From Deroplatys truncata (Eukaryota > Arthropoda > Insecta > Mantodea > Mantidae), in NCBI GenBank assembly GCA_030765065.1, contig CM060990.1:7031501-7095500 (forward strand): a DNA stretch of 64,000 bases, read 5' to 3'. The position numbers were made by a program, and so were the translations under genes. The notes beneath the pieces were generated by a model, which was not told where the DNA came from, made no database searches, and saw only the letters and a program-made list of their open reading frames with translations. Shown here piece after piece: positions 21,525 to 32,506 of the stretch. Position 1 is the stretch's first letter, and every line of letters begins with the position of its first letter.

Positions 21525-21900
21525 CTATCACGGTTTCCCCTCTGCCACGAATTTCCTTTCCTATCATTTCGCTTCCCATTCATGTTTCAGGTGGGCTTAG
21601 GGCTATGCAGTGTCGGACAGACAGCGCATGCTGTTCGTTGGAAAGTTCTTCTCGGCACTGCCAGATAGCGGTCTTCTCTGAGTCACCTCATGTGGTTCTA
21701 ATTCTCCCGGTTCCGCCAGCGGGAAGCCCTTTTTAAGCATCCCGTCGGTGTGATTGAGTCATAAAGTTTAGAATTATTAGGGAGCTCTGCGCAACCCTAT
21801 TGGCCGGTATGTAGCATTCTGCGGTTCCTACACGACATCCATTCTTCCTGCGGGGGAGGGGGGAGCACGAATTATCCGTGTCAGGTCGAGGTATCCCCTC
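21525..21900 (+). mobile_element. SINE-like family A, body and tail, leading into the 117-bp array
   Basis: CTGCCACGAATTTCC, CAGGTGGGCTTAGGGCTATG, AGCGGGAAGCCCT, AGTTTAGAATTATTAGGGAG and TTCTGCGGTTCCTACACGAC..CCTGCGGGGGAG follow the order seen in the copies at 11580 and (inverted) 5495. The tail runs without a break into diverged units of the 117-bp tandem array. Confidence 0.75.
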
Positions 21901-22835
21901 AGTTCCCTGAGCATATCGTTATAGTTATACCTACAGCCTCCTGCGGTTCCTTCACCACATCTGTTTCTTCTGGAGGGGTCATTACAAAATATACGCGCTG
22001 GATTAAGTTGTCCCTTCAGATCCCTAGTCATATCGCCATAGTCACACCTATTAGCCTCCTGCGGTTACCTCACCACGATCGTTCCTTCTGGGGGATCAGC
22101 GTTGGGTCGGGATGTCACAGCAGCTCCCTGGTCATATCGTCATAGTCGTAGCTATAGCTCCCTGCGGTACCTTCACCACATCCGTTCCCCCTGGGTGGGT
22201 AAGCATAAAATATCCGCTTTGGGTCGAGGTGTCCCCTCAGTTCCGTGGTCATATCGTTGTAGTCACACCTATAGCTTCCTGCGGTACCTTCACCACATCC
22301 GTTCCCCCTGGGTGGGTAGGCATAAAATATCCGCTTTGGGTCGAGGTGTCCCCTCAGTTCCGTGGTCATATCGTTGTAGTCACACCTATAGCTTCCTGCG
22401 GTACCTTCACCACATCCGTTCCCCCTGGGTGGGTAGGCATAAAATATCCGCTTTGGGTCGAGGTGTCCCCTCAGTTCCGTGGTCATATCGTTGTAGTCAC
22501 GCCTATAGCTTCCTGCGGTACCTTCACCACATCCGTTCCCCCTGGGTGGGTAGGCATAAAATATCCGCTTTGGGTCGAGGTGTCCCCTCAGTTCCGTGGT
22601 CATATCGTTGTAGTCACGCCTATAGCTTCCTGCGGTACCTTCACCACATCCGTTCCCCCTGGGTAGGTAGGCATAAAATATCGGCTTTGGGTCGAGGTGT
22701 CCCCTCAGTTCCGTGGTCATATCGTTGTAGTCACGCCTATATCTTCCTGCGATTCCTTCCCCACAATCGTTCCTCCTGGGGGGAGCACAAAATATCCGCG
22801 GTGGTTGGAGGTGTCCTCTCTGTTCCCTGGTCATA
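21795..22835. repeat. 117-bp tandem array derived from a SINE-A tail
   Basis: CATAAAATATCCGCTTTGGG recurs at 22204, 22321, 22438 and on, exactly 117 bp apart. Five to six central units are nearly identical, while flanking units (about 21900-22100 and 22740-22835) are diverged. Each unit contains CTATAGCTTCCTGCGGTACC and CACCACATCCGTTCCCCCTGGG, which match the SINE-A tail. Because 117 is 39 codons, long frames stay open on both strands (261 codons plus, 239 codons minus); these are not considered genes. Confidence 0.92.
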
Positions 22836-22887
22836 TTTCTGTCACTGTTTACTTAGGTGTGTAGGTGTCGATTTTGAGGATTCCTGA

Positions 22888-23673
22888 TATACACATTTTA
22901 AACATAAAAAAGCATCCCAGAAATACCGGATAACGCATCCAGTCTCCATATAGTTTAATATGTAGTTGCATATAATTATGCTTTTTACACTCATAGGTAT
23001 TTTAATGCTATTTTATTACAGTTATAATACATTTGTTGTATAACAAAATTACGAGACAGCAGCTTTTGCTAGTGACCTCTTTCCCTGTTAAGTTATTTCT
23101 CATAAGCTACAAAATATGTATGTGCATTAAAACATGTACATCAACTAAATCCCAGTAACATCTACGCGGAATTGGTCGCATTTCACGGAATTCATGTGTT
23201 TTCTGTACCAGTAATGTTGACTAAAATAGGTTATTAGTCAACTGTTTCCTAGATTGCAAAGAAATATAAACATTTCAATTAAACCATTACCGTACCTTAA
23301 TGCGAGCATTTCGTTATCCCTTGATATGAGAGATCGCTTTGAAATACGTATATGCTATGAATGGTCATGTATTAATCATTTTTGTAATCACGAATGCAGC
23401 AATTATCAAGTAAGAAGTATTAAACATGAAGCCGGCGGTTTGGTTCTGTAGTTGGTGTGGGGACACGGTCGGGACGTGAAAGGATTCGTAATGTGTGTGG
23501 CTTCCTTGCTGTTCTTCATCTTCTGCGACGTCGCCTGTTATCCTCTGGTGTCAGTAGAGCTATGAGACCGTTTAAGATTGCTGAGGGGTGGAATTTCCTA
23601 ATATTGTAGAATAATAAATCCGGATCTGTTTTGATCCGGTTTATTTTGTTTGTGTATAATATATTTAAATGTA
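22888..23673. other. AT-rich spacer left of the foldback element
   Basis: Nothing is recognised. The terminal ~20 bp (..TTTACCTAAT) form the left copy of the probable target-site duplication of the element that follows. Confidence 0.5.
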
Positions 23674-23683
23674 TTTACCTAAT

Positions 23684-25010
23684 TAGTGTATGTCCCTGCT
23701 TAGACAAATGAATTAACGCTAATCCTGCCGCTAGGGGCGCTAGTGCCGCTTTTAATCCGCTCGAGTGGCGGGAAATTTGAAGCGGCAGGATTACGGTCGA
23801 TCCAGATATCTAAGCGGAGACATTAGTTTTCTTTTATTTATTTATTTAATCTTTTTAATCCATGTTTTATCATTTATGCACATGTGGTAGACTTCGAAAC
23901 TAAATGGACACTGAGGGGTTTCATAACCTATGGAAATGTCACTCACGGGCAAAAGTTTTTTTAAAAAAAGCTAAAAAATAAAATGGATCACAGCGTAACG
24001 TTAGCCTGGCGACGAACTTTGGAACTAAAAGTTCGGAGGGACTTTTTTCTTTTGCTTTTTGGCGATGGGGGCGCATCCGGCGGCGACTTATGGCACACCT
24101 TCGCCGGCACACGCGCACGCATGTGGGGGTGGCGGAGAGAAGAGGGAATTTGAGGATAAAGACAGGTGGCCAACCTGGGAGCTAAACAAGCTGCCGGAGG
24201 TTCGGGGGGGCAAGGGGACTTGAGGTTAAAGACAAGTGGCCAACATGGGAGCTAAACAAGATGACGGAGGCAAGGGGTGGGTCGAGGAGATTTGAGATTA
24301 GAGGTCAATATGGCGGACGTAAGAAGTTGGGGGCAAGGAGATTTGACACGCGGTGGTGAAAATGGGAAATAAACAAGATGGCGGAGGCAGGAGCTGAGAT
24401 GAGCGGATTTTGAAGTTAAAATAGCAGGTAAGCATGGGAACTAAAAAACCAAGATGTCGGAGGGTCGGCGACAAGGAAATGATGTGGCAAACGTGAGAGC
24501 TAAACAAGATAGCGGACGCAAGAGGAGGGTAATGGGATTTGAGGTTAAGATTTTTAAGTTAAAACAGGACGTAAGCACGAGAACTAAATCCAAGATGGCG
24601 GACACAAGGGTGGGGACGAGGAGATGTGAGGAAGCGGTGGAAAAAATGGAAACTAAACAAGATGGCGGAGACAAGAAGTCAAGGACGAGGGGATTTGAGG
24701 TCAGTGGTCAACATGGCAGACGCAAGAGGGGGGTGCAAGGAGATTTGGGACGCGGCGGTTAAAATGGGATCTAAACAAGATGGCGGAAGCAAGAGCTGAG
24801 ATGAGCAGATTTTGAAGTTAAAATAGCAGGTAAGCATGGGAACTAAAGAATCAAGACGGCGGAGGGTCGGCGACAAGGAGATGCGGTAGCCAACGTGAGA
24901 GTTAAAGAAGATAGCGGACGCAAGAGGAGGGTAATGGGATTTGACGTTAAGATTTTTAGGTTAAAACAGGACGTAAGCATGAGAGCTAAATCCAAGATGG
25001 TGGTACACCT
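23684..25010 (+). repeat. left inverted arm of the foldback element
   Basis: A ~480-bp terminal part is followed by tandem units around the motif CTAAACAAGATGGCGGA. The landmark GCAGGTAAGCATGGGAACTAAA recurs at 24424 and 24826, a 402-bp higher-order period made of five to six ~70-bp sub-units. The arm spans only about 1.3 kb, carrying a little over two higher-order units. Open frames with KMADTRVGTRRCEE-like peptides are repeat artefacts. Confidence 0.88.
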
Positions 25011-25017
25011 CATCAAG

Positions 25018-25397
25018 ACGTACTCCTCTTAGTACTTACACTTACTTAGGACTTGCGCCAGTGACCTCAAACCCCAATACCTTCACCTAATACACTTTTC
25101 CAATACTTCCACCTATTTAAGACGTACTCCTCTTAGTACTTACACCTACTTAGGACTTGCGCCAGTGACCTCGAACCCCAATACCTTCACCTAATACACT
25201 TTTCCAACACTTACACTTCCTCAGTACTTACACCCACTTAAGACGTACTCCTCTTAGTACTTACACCTACTTAGGACTTGCGCCAGTGACCTCGAACCCC
25301 AATACCTTCACCTAATACACTTTTCCAATACTTATACCTCCTCAGTACTTACACCTACTTAAGACGTACTCCTCTTAGTACTTACACCTACTTAGGA
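25018..25397. repeat. 121-bp tandem repeat inside the foldback element
   Basis: GACGTACTCCTCTTAGTACTTACAC recurs at 25018, 25121, 25242 and 25363 (periods 103, 121 and 121 bp). Each unit also has GGACTTGCGCCAGTGACCTC and CCAATACCTTCACCTAATAC. It separates the left arm from the unique core and has no counterpart by the right arm, so it is part of the loop. Confidence 0.9.
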
Positions 25398-26470
25398 CTG
25401 GTGCGTTCGCAGGGGTGTTATAACTACTCACGTGCAAACCAATTTTTCATATAGCCTTATCGGCAGCCGCAGATTTCTGTTGCCTGCGTGACCGTGAGTC
25501 AGCATCCGGTTTAGCTCGCCCCATCGAGGTCATGCCGGCGGCAGTCTGGGGCGCATCCGGCTTGGCAAGCTGGAATTATCAGCAGCTGCAAACATCCTGC
25601 TAACGAGCACCAAGTTTGTTATCACTTCTGCTGGATTGCCGGCAACCACAGATTTATTTCATTCACGCCTCGACAGTTGACTTCGACAGTAGCTACTGTG
25701 AATATGTCTGTGAGTCCGTCGTACACTGTTTTTGACCGCTTTTGACCGGCAATGAGAACCCTGCTGCTACGTACGCTAGCTACCATTACGATGGTCCAGT
25801 ACCAGGTTTTTGGTATAGTTAAATTACGTCTGTACAAAGGGCGTCTGTACCGCCTTAAAAAAACCTAGGTATATCAGTGCGTAGTGATGTTGGTTGATCT
25901 TAAAGCTGGTTAAGCATTTTCAAAACAGTTTGCTTTGATTTTTCCGCGTCGCGTCAAGCTCTACAACATGACTGCTGCGCTTTTCGTGGCACATCAACAC
26001 CACTAAGAGGTAAGTGCCACACGCATAATTATTTTTCGGCCTGCTTGGCGTAGGAATATATCGTTCAGTATTTTGGTACTGGGTTTGAGTGCCAAACTAC
26101 AAGCTCCACATTCCACCAAAATTCCTATTTAAAATACTAGCACTAGTTGAAGTTCACGTTTAATTCGGTGTTGTGATGTCACATTCAAAACGAAGGTCCA
26201 AGGAGTAACCTTTTTTTAATGTGTAGGGTTTTGGTACTGGGTTCCAATCCCGACAGATGCGTTAACCATCACAGCTATCATCAACACCTCCGCAAATCAC
26301 CATCACTTCATCTTATTTATTCCTTTGTCCAATCCAAACACAACATGCCACGTCACTTTCTGTCTTCCTTTTGTACACCAGCATTACATTTCTATGCTCA
26401 TTTGAGTTTCAACTTACGTGTTAGTTACTTGGCTGCTTCCATCCTCGTTCAAGGTATGATATTTAATTTT
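25398..26470. other. non-coding core of the foldback element
   Basis: About 1.07 kb of apparently single-copy sequence, richer in GC at its left end. No transposase, RNase-H-like motif or long open frame is visible (the largest frames are 71 and 86 codons, with no domain recognised). It may be captured host DNA. Confidence 0.6.
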
Positions 26471-28774
26471 CTTTTGTAAAATCTCCTTTGTCCACGCGCG
26501 TCTGCCATCTTGTTTAGTTTTCATAACCTCAAATCTCCTCGTTCCCACCTGTTGGTTTCGGCATCTTACGCATGTTGAGCCCCTCCTCGTCCCACGACCT
26601 CTTTCCTCCGCCATCTTGTTTAGTTCCCATTTTCGCCACCACGCCTCCACCATCTTGGTTTTAGTTCTCCACATTTACCTCCTATTTTAAACCTAGACTT
26701 CCTGCGTCTGCCGTCTTGTTTAGTTCCCATTTCACCACTGTGTCTCATATCTCCTCGTCTCCAACCTTGCCTCCGTTATCTTTGATTTAGTTCCCATGCT
26801 TACGTCCTGTTTTAACCTAAAATTCGTAACCTAAAATCTCCTTACCCCATCTCTTGCGTCCGCCATCTTGTTTAGTTCTCACGTTGGCCATCGCATCTCC
26901 TTGTCGCCGACCCACCGCCACCTTGGTTTTTAGTTCCCATGCTTACCTCCTATTTTTAAACTCAAAATTTGCTCATCTCAGCTCTTACCTCCGCCATCTT
27001 GTTTAGTTCCCATTTTTGTCACCGCGCCTCACATCTCCTTGTCCCCACCCTTGCGTGCGCCATCTTGGATTTTGTTCCCATGGTTACGTCCTGTTTTAGC
27101 CTAAAAATCTTAACCTCAAATCCCATTACCCACCTCTTGCGTCCGCCATCTTGTTTAGCTCTTACGTTGGCCATCGCATCTCCTTGTCGCCGACACTCCG
27201 CCGTCTTGGTTTTTTAGTTCACATGCTTACCTGCTATTTTAACTTCAAAATCTGCTCATCTCAGCTCTTGCTTCCGCCATCTTGTTTAGATCCCATTTTA
27301 ACCGCCGCGTCCCAAATCTCTTTGCACCCCACCTCTTGCGTCTGCCATGTTGACCACTAACCTCAAATCCCCTCGTCCTTGACTTCTTGTCTCCGACATC
27401 TTGTTTAGTTCCCATTTTGGCCACCGCTTCCTCACATCTCCTCGTCCCCACCCTTGTGTCCACCATCTTGGATTTAGTTCTCATGCTTACGTCCTGTTTT
27501 AACCTAAAAATCTTAACGTTAAATCCCATTACCCTCCTCTTGCGTCCACTATCTTGTTTAACTCTCACGTTGGCCACCGCATCTCCTTGTCGCCGACCCT
27601 CCACCGTCTTGGTTCTTTAGTTCCCATGCTTACCTGCTATTTTAACTTAAAAATCTGCTCATCTCAGCTCTTGCTTCCGCCATCTTGTTTAGATCCCATT
27701 TTAACCGCCGCGTCCCAAATCTCCTTGCACCCCCCTCTTGCGTCCGCCATGTTGACCACTAACCTCAAATCCCCTCGACCTTGACTTCTTGTCTCCGCCA
27801 TCTTGTTTAGTTCCCATTTTTGCCACCTCTTCCTCACATCTCCTCGACCCCACCCTTGTATCCGCCATCTTGGATTTAGTTCTCGTGCTTACGTCCTGTT
27901 TTAACTTAAAAATCTTAACCTCAAATTCCATTACCCTCCTCTTGCGTCCGCTATCTTGTTTAGCTCTCACGTTTCCCACATCATTTCCTTGTCGCCGACC
28001 CTCCGACATCTTGGTTTTTTAGTTCCCATGCTTACCTGCTAATTTAACTTCAAAATCCGCTCATCTCAGCTCTTGCCTCCGTCATCTTGTTTATTTCCCA
28101 TTTTCACCACCGCGTGTCAAATCTCCTTGCCCCAACTTCTTACGTCCGCCATATTGACCTCTAACCTCAAATCTCCTCGAGCCACCCCTTGCCTCCGCCA
28201 TCTTGTTTAGCTCCCATGTTGGCCACTTGTCTTTAACCTCAAGTCCCCTTGCCCCCCCGAACCTCCGGCAGCTTGTTTAGCTCCCAGGTTGGCCACCTGT
28301 CTTTATCCTCAAATTCCCTCTTCTCTCCGCCACCCCCACATGCGTGCACGTGTGCCGGCGAAGGTGTGCCATAAGTCGCCGCCGGATGCGCCCCCATCGC
28401 CAAAATACAAAAGAAAAAAAATCCCTCCGAACTTTTAGTTCCAAAGTTCGCCGCTAGGCTAACGTTACGCTGTGATCCATTTTATTTTTTAGCTTTTTTT
28501 AAAAAACTTTTGCCCGTGAGCGACATTTCCATAGGTTAAGAAACCCTTCAGTGTCCATTTCGTTCCTAAATCTACCACATGTGCATAAATAATAAAACAT
28601 GGATTAAAAAGATTAAATAAATAAAAGAAAACAAATGTCCCCGCTTAGATATCTGGATCGAACGTAATCTTGCCGCTTCAAATTTCCCGCCACTCAAGCG
28701 GATTAAAAGCGACACTGGCGCCCCTAGCGGCATGATTAGCGTTAATCCATTTGTCTAAGCAGGGACATACACTA
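26471..28774 (-). repeat. right inverted arm of the foldback element
   Basis: This is the reverse complement of the left arm: CCATCTTGTTTAG sub-units, with CCCATGCTTACCTGCT landmarks at about 27222, 27625 and 28027 (402-403 bp apart) and a diverged one near 26938. The arm is about 2.3 kb, one kilobase longer than the left one, because it holds more 402-bp units. The terminal ~480 bp (28290-28774) pair with 23684-24165. Confidence 0.88.
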
Positions 28775-28784
28775 CTTACCTACT

Positions 28785-29810
28785 ATACGACACATCATCT
28801 AAATGTTTAACATGAGTTTTTGGTTCGTCCCCCGTCTCAGTAGTAACATCAGCCCGAAGCTATGCAACCTTTACCGGTTTCGCTAGCCCACGAAATTTGA
28901 GGTGATATATGGGGCAAGGCTACCCTCGAGGGGTTCAGTTCATAAGTGTCGCATGAAGAGTCAAAACAGAAAATGATTTGTCTGTGAATTTTCAGAAGCA
29001 GCCACTTTGGAATTCTTCCCTGCGTTTTCTTGATCATGTGACTGTTTCACAGTTACTAGTGACACGTGATGTCTAATCTTGCTTTGATTCGTCATTTTGA
29101 TGTATAGTATTTTATTGTATTGGGCAGTGGGAACATTTGGCTATGGCCCCCTTTTAAGTTTAGCAACTTGTCAGTCACGACATTTTCACATGCTGCATTG
29201 TTCTGATGTAACACGTACGTGCCTAATCCTCGAAGCACGCACTGTGCTCTACCTGAAACCCACATTTACATTTCTTTTGTGACCTGGCTAAGTGCACTTC
29301 TCGTGGTCCGTCGCCTTTTCAATTTGTAAGTTTTCTCGCCCGAGAACTGCATTTATTCGCGCTGCTATCATGTCATCCAATAGTCTAATTAAATTGTTTA
29401 TTAATGGTATCGTTTGTTTATCTACCGACTCATTTATTATTTATCTAATACTCGCTCTAATTTATCTCGTACTCAATGTACGGTTACAAACACTGAATAT
29501 TACTCAGTATTTACCTCATTTTAAGGGGAAAACTGCCAAACGATTATGTTTTTAGTTTTCTGTTCAGTATTATAAATAGGAATTTCCTCTTTATTTTATG
29601 TATAATTGGCAGTGATGTTGGAAAGGCAATACATACTCAGGATTTAAGACAAGCATGCAGCATTTCAACAAGCTTATTTTTAACATATGCATATGAACGA
29701 CATTCTAAGGGAATGGAAAAAACATTTCACCACATAGCATAGACTTGGTCTTTAATTCTACTATAGAAGAGTTACAAGCTTTAAATAGCTGAAGTTACCT
29801 ATTAATACAT
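28785..29810. other. spacer right of the foldback element
   Basis: AT-rich DNA with frames of 61-87 codons (28849-29037 minus, 29097-29282 and 29292-29555 plus). None has a recognisable domain. Confidence 0.45.
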
Positions 29811-29814
29811 AAGT

Positions 29815-30265
29815 GAAAACATTTCCAATGTTCAAGCAGATATACGGTACAATAAATAAAACTCTTAAAGGAAAGCAAGAAAGTTTTGTAATGTAACAGC
29901 ACTGCCAGACTTATTGTTTGCATCAGAGTCTTGGACTTTCACAGTTAGTGACAAGAATAAGTTACAAGCATCCGAAATGAACTTCCTAACATCTTAAGGG
30001 TTGTTAGGATAGATAGAATTAAAAATGAAGATACAAGAAAGCAACTAAATGTGGTATCGATGGAACAAAGAATACATAATTTTAGGACGAAGCGGATAGA
30101 ACATCGGGAAAGAATGGATTGTAACCATATCCCTAAGAAAATATTAATATATAGACCAAAAGTTAGACGAGACCAGGAGAGAACGAGATAGCTCTGGAAA
30201 GAATCTCTGTGAAGACCGAAAAGGCTGAAAGCCTAATCCTTGAAATGAACAAGAAGTAATGTAAG
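29815..30265 (+). pseudogene. LINE 3'-end remnant (post-RT region)
   Basis: Across plus-strand frames I read NKTLKGKQES, then ALPDLLFASESWTFTVSD followed by KNKLQASEMNFL. A shifted frame gives RIDRIKNEDTRKQLN and EQRIHNFRTKRIEHRERMD, then PKKILIYRPKVRRDQERTR. This is the region after the reverse transcriptase of many insect endonuclease/RT LINEs (the ..YGSE.WT...D...L.A.EM.FLR..G..R.D...N..I...L pattern). Only this end survives, as expected from 5' truncation plus decay. It is not the same element as the LINE at 38-42 kb. Confidence 0.75.
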
Positions 30266-30721
30266 GTCAGTGCTTGTATTTTATGTGTATTTTTAAAAAT
30301 GGTACTGCATCTGTCATTTTGCATTACGAATTCTGCACAAGTTAACAGAAAGAATCATCATTCCCGCACTCTTTGGAGCAACCTTTAGGGGAGGTTTTGT
30401 TCCACAAATTCGTTTTACTGTTAAGTATGGTAGCTTCTATGTGGTTATATTCTTTACAAATATACAACAGTTTGATTTCTCCACTATTGCTTTGAGCAGC
30501 TTTTTCTGTGAATGGCATTTTCCGGTATAAATAACAGCTTTTATTTTGATCTTTGAATATAACTAAATTAAACCTTTGGATGACAAAAACAATCGTTAAG
30601 GTCTATTTTTGAGCTAACATAATGGTTGGTTATCTTTTTAAAAGGTAATTGTTGATAAGTTTTAATCCAAAGTTGGTATAAACAAGAAAATACCACTATC
30701 TAAGTTAATAAACAGAAGCAG
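30266..30721. other. spacer, nothing recognised
   Basis: AT-rich sequence between a LINE remnant and a DNA transposon; no signal is seen. Confidence 0.45.
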
Positions 30722-30723
30722 TA

Positions 30724-32504
30724 TACAGGGCGAATCACCTAAAACTTGCGCCGCAAATATTTCGGAAATGGAAAGTGCTATTGACGTGCAGTTCTCACAG
30801 CATTGATTGGTAGTCAGGGACTCCTACATTTAGCCTATAAGCCGATTTTAATAATACTGAGAAAGTGTATTTTTTGAGCAAACATACAATTTTTAAATGG
30901 AACAATGCCTAGTTACATCAACAGAATAAAGGTAGGGTAAATTGTCAATGGTCTTTATTGCAGGATTTTAGTGCGAGTGGTTTACGGGAAATCGTATTTT
31001 GAATACTTCCCACCCTGACAATTGTTTGTCCCATTAAACCTGCTTAGTTGTTAGGTATAATGTTGTAATGTTTGTTTGAATTGTGTTTTCTGTTCATTGA
31101 TTGCATTGCGACTTTCTGGTCAGTTAGTTTGTGGCAGTTCAAGCAGTAAGTCGCGAGTGGAAGATGGTGTTTACTAATGCAGAAAAAGCAGACATGCTCA
31201 TGGTGTATGGAGAGTGTAGGAAGAATGCAGTTGGTTCTGTACGGTGTATGCGGAAACGTATCCCAATAGACGTCAACCATCTCGACAACTATTTATCAAC
31301 CTCTTCAACCAATTACGTGAAAGTGGTACTGAAACACCTAGAAAACGTAACAGAAACAAACAAGTGACTGAAGAAGAGGCAGAAATTTTGTAATGTTTTG
31401 GCTGCCGTTGCAGTAGATCCCCAAATTAGTTCCCGCACAATCACACGTGGAAGTGGCATAAGTCAGGCAAGTGTACTGCGCATTCTCCATCACATAGGTT
31501 CCATCCCTATCACATTTCTCTCCATCAAGAGCTGCATGGAAACGATGTTGAGAATTGTGTTAACTTTTGTACATGGACATTAAGACATGGTACTCCAGAT
31601 TCATCATGTATCTTGTTTAGTGATGAGGTAACGTGTGGTGTGGGATAGTGAATCATTAGCTCATAGGCCCTTTGTTCATAGAAGGAACAATGAACTCGTA
31701 CAAATATCGCAGCCTCCTGACAGACCATCTACCACAGATGCTAGAAGACGTTCCTTTGCAGACTAGGAGGAACCTGTGGTACCAACATGATGGTTGTCCA
31801 GCCCATAGTGCACGAAGTACTACAGCTTGTCTTAACGGATTATTTCCAAATTGTTGGATTGGACGAAGAGGACCTGTACTTTGGCCGGCCCGTTCACCGG
31901 ATCCAACCCCTTTAGGTTTTTTTTCTGTGGGGAGGGCTGAAAGACACTGTCTACAAGGATGTACCAACTACACCAGACGTTATGAAACGACGTATTACTG
32001 CTGCCTGCTTTGACATTTCCGCTGAAATGCTAGAATGTGTGCAGCAGTCTTTCCATAGCAGACTGAAAGCGTGTATTGAAGCTGCCGGTGGTCATTTTGA
32101 ATACAACCTTTGAAGGACTATGTTCTCTTTACTTGTAAGAATCCACAGAAGTGTTGTAATTCCCTTTTTTGTTTAGTTTGTGTTACCACAGGCTGCACAA
32201 GTGTCGGTGCGTAAAAGTTTCAAAATAAGATTTCTCATAAACCACTTGTACTAGAATCTTGTAACAAACGCCACTGACATTCTAATTTACCCTACGTTTA
32301 TTCTGTTGATGTAGCTACGCATTGTTCCATTTAAAAAATTGCATGTTTGCTCCAAAAATACACTCTCTCAGTATTATTAAAATCTGTTTATAGGCTAAAT
32401 GTACCAGCCCATGGCTGCCAATCAATGCTGCGAAAACTACACATCAATAACACTTCCCATTTCCGAAATATTTGCGGTGCAAGTTTTAGGTGATTCACCC
32501 TGTA
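30724..32504 (+). mobile_element. DUF4817-type Tc1/mariner-like element, copy 1 with both ends
   Basis: Terminal inverted repeats of about 290 bp (30724-31010 and 32215-32504) begin TACAGGGCGAATCACCTAAA. TA duplications flank at 30722-30723 and 32505-32506. Homology to the truncated copy at 8011-8998 covers both the repeat and the coding part. Total length is 1781 bp. The long inverted repeats contrast with the short ones of the Tc1-like copy at 17 kb. Confidence 0.92.
31164..32113 (+). pseudogene. DUF4817-type transposase, inactivated by frameshifts and an internal deletion
   Basis: The likely start is the ATG at 31164, giving the N-terminal DNA-binding part FTNAEKADMLMVYGE, then frame-shifted NHLDNYL-like sequence and the linker LENVTETNK. 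AVDPQISSRTITRGSGISQA follows in another frame. At about 31610-31650 the text passes directly from SCILFSDEVT (first catalytic Asp) to a CGV.ESLA region; about 70 codons expected between them are missing. The C-terminal part has LWYQHDGCPAHSA (second catalytic Asp), PVLWPARSPDPTPL (normally SPDLTPL) and ends GCIEAAGGHFEYNL-like sequence at 32113. It is a member of the insect transposase group with an N-terminal DUF4817 domain. The copy is inactive. Confidence 0.9.
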
Positions 32505-32506
32505 TA

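Larger units (their letters stand above)
23674..28784. mobile_element. 5.1-kb foldback (long-inverted-repeat) DNA element
   Basis: The element spans 23684-28774. It starts TAGTGTATGTCCCTGCTTAG and ends with the exact inverted complement. The outer ~480 bp of each end are inverted copies at high identity by eye (for example CGCTAATC.TGCCGCTAGGGG). It is flanked by TTTACCTAAT on the left and CTTACCTACT on the right, a probable 9-10-bp target duplication with two mismatches. The architecture (terminal unique part, subterminal tandem repeats, short non-coding core) and the duplication length resemble foldback elements related to the Mutator superfamily. No transposase is seen, so it would be non-autonomous. 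Superfamily assignment is inference. Confidence 0.87.

Noticed and set aside
22102-22887. A 261-codon gene
   Set aside because: It is a tandem repeat of 39 codons, with an equally long antisense frame.
24441-28022. Open frames with KMADTRVGTRRCEE- or LVPTLVSAILDLVL-type peptides
   Set aside because: They recur in both arms of the foldback element as translations of the 402-bp repeat on opposite strands; no independent coding evidence.
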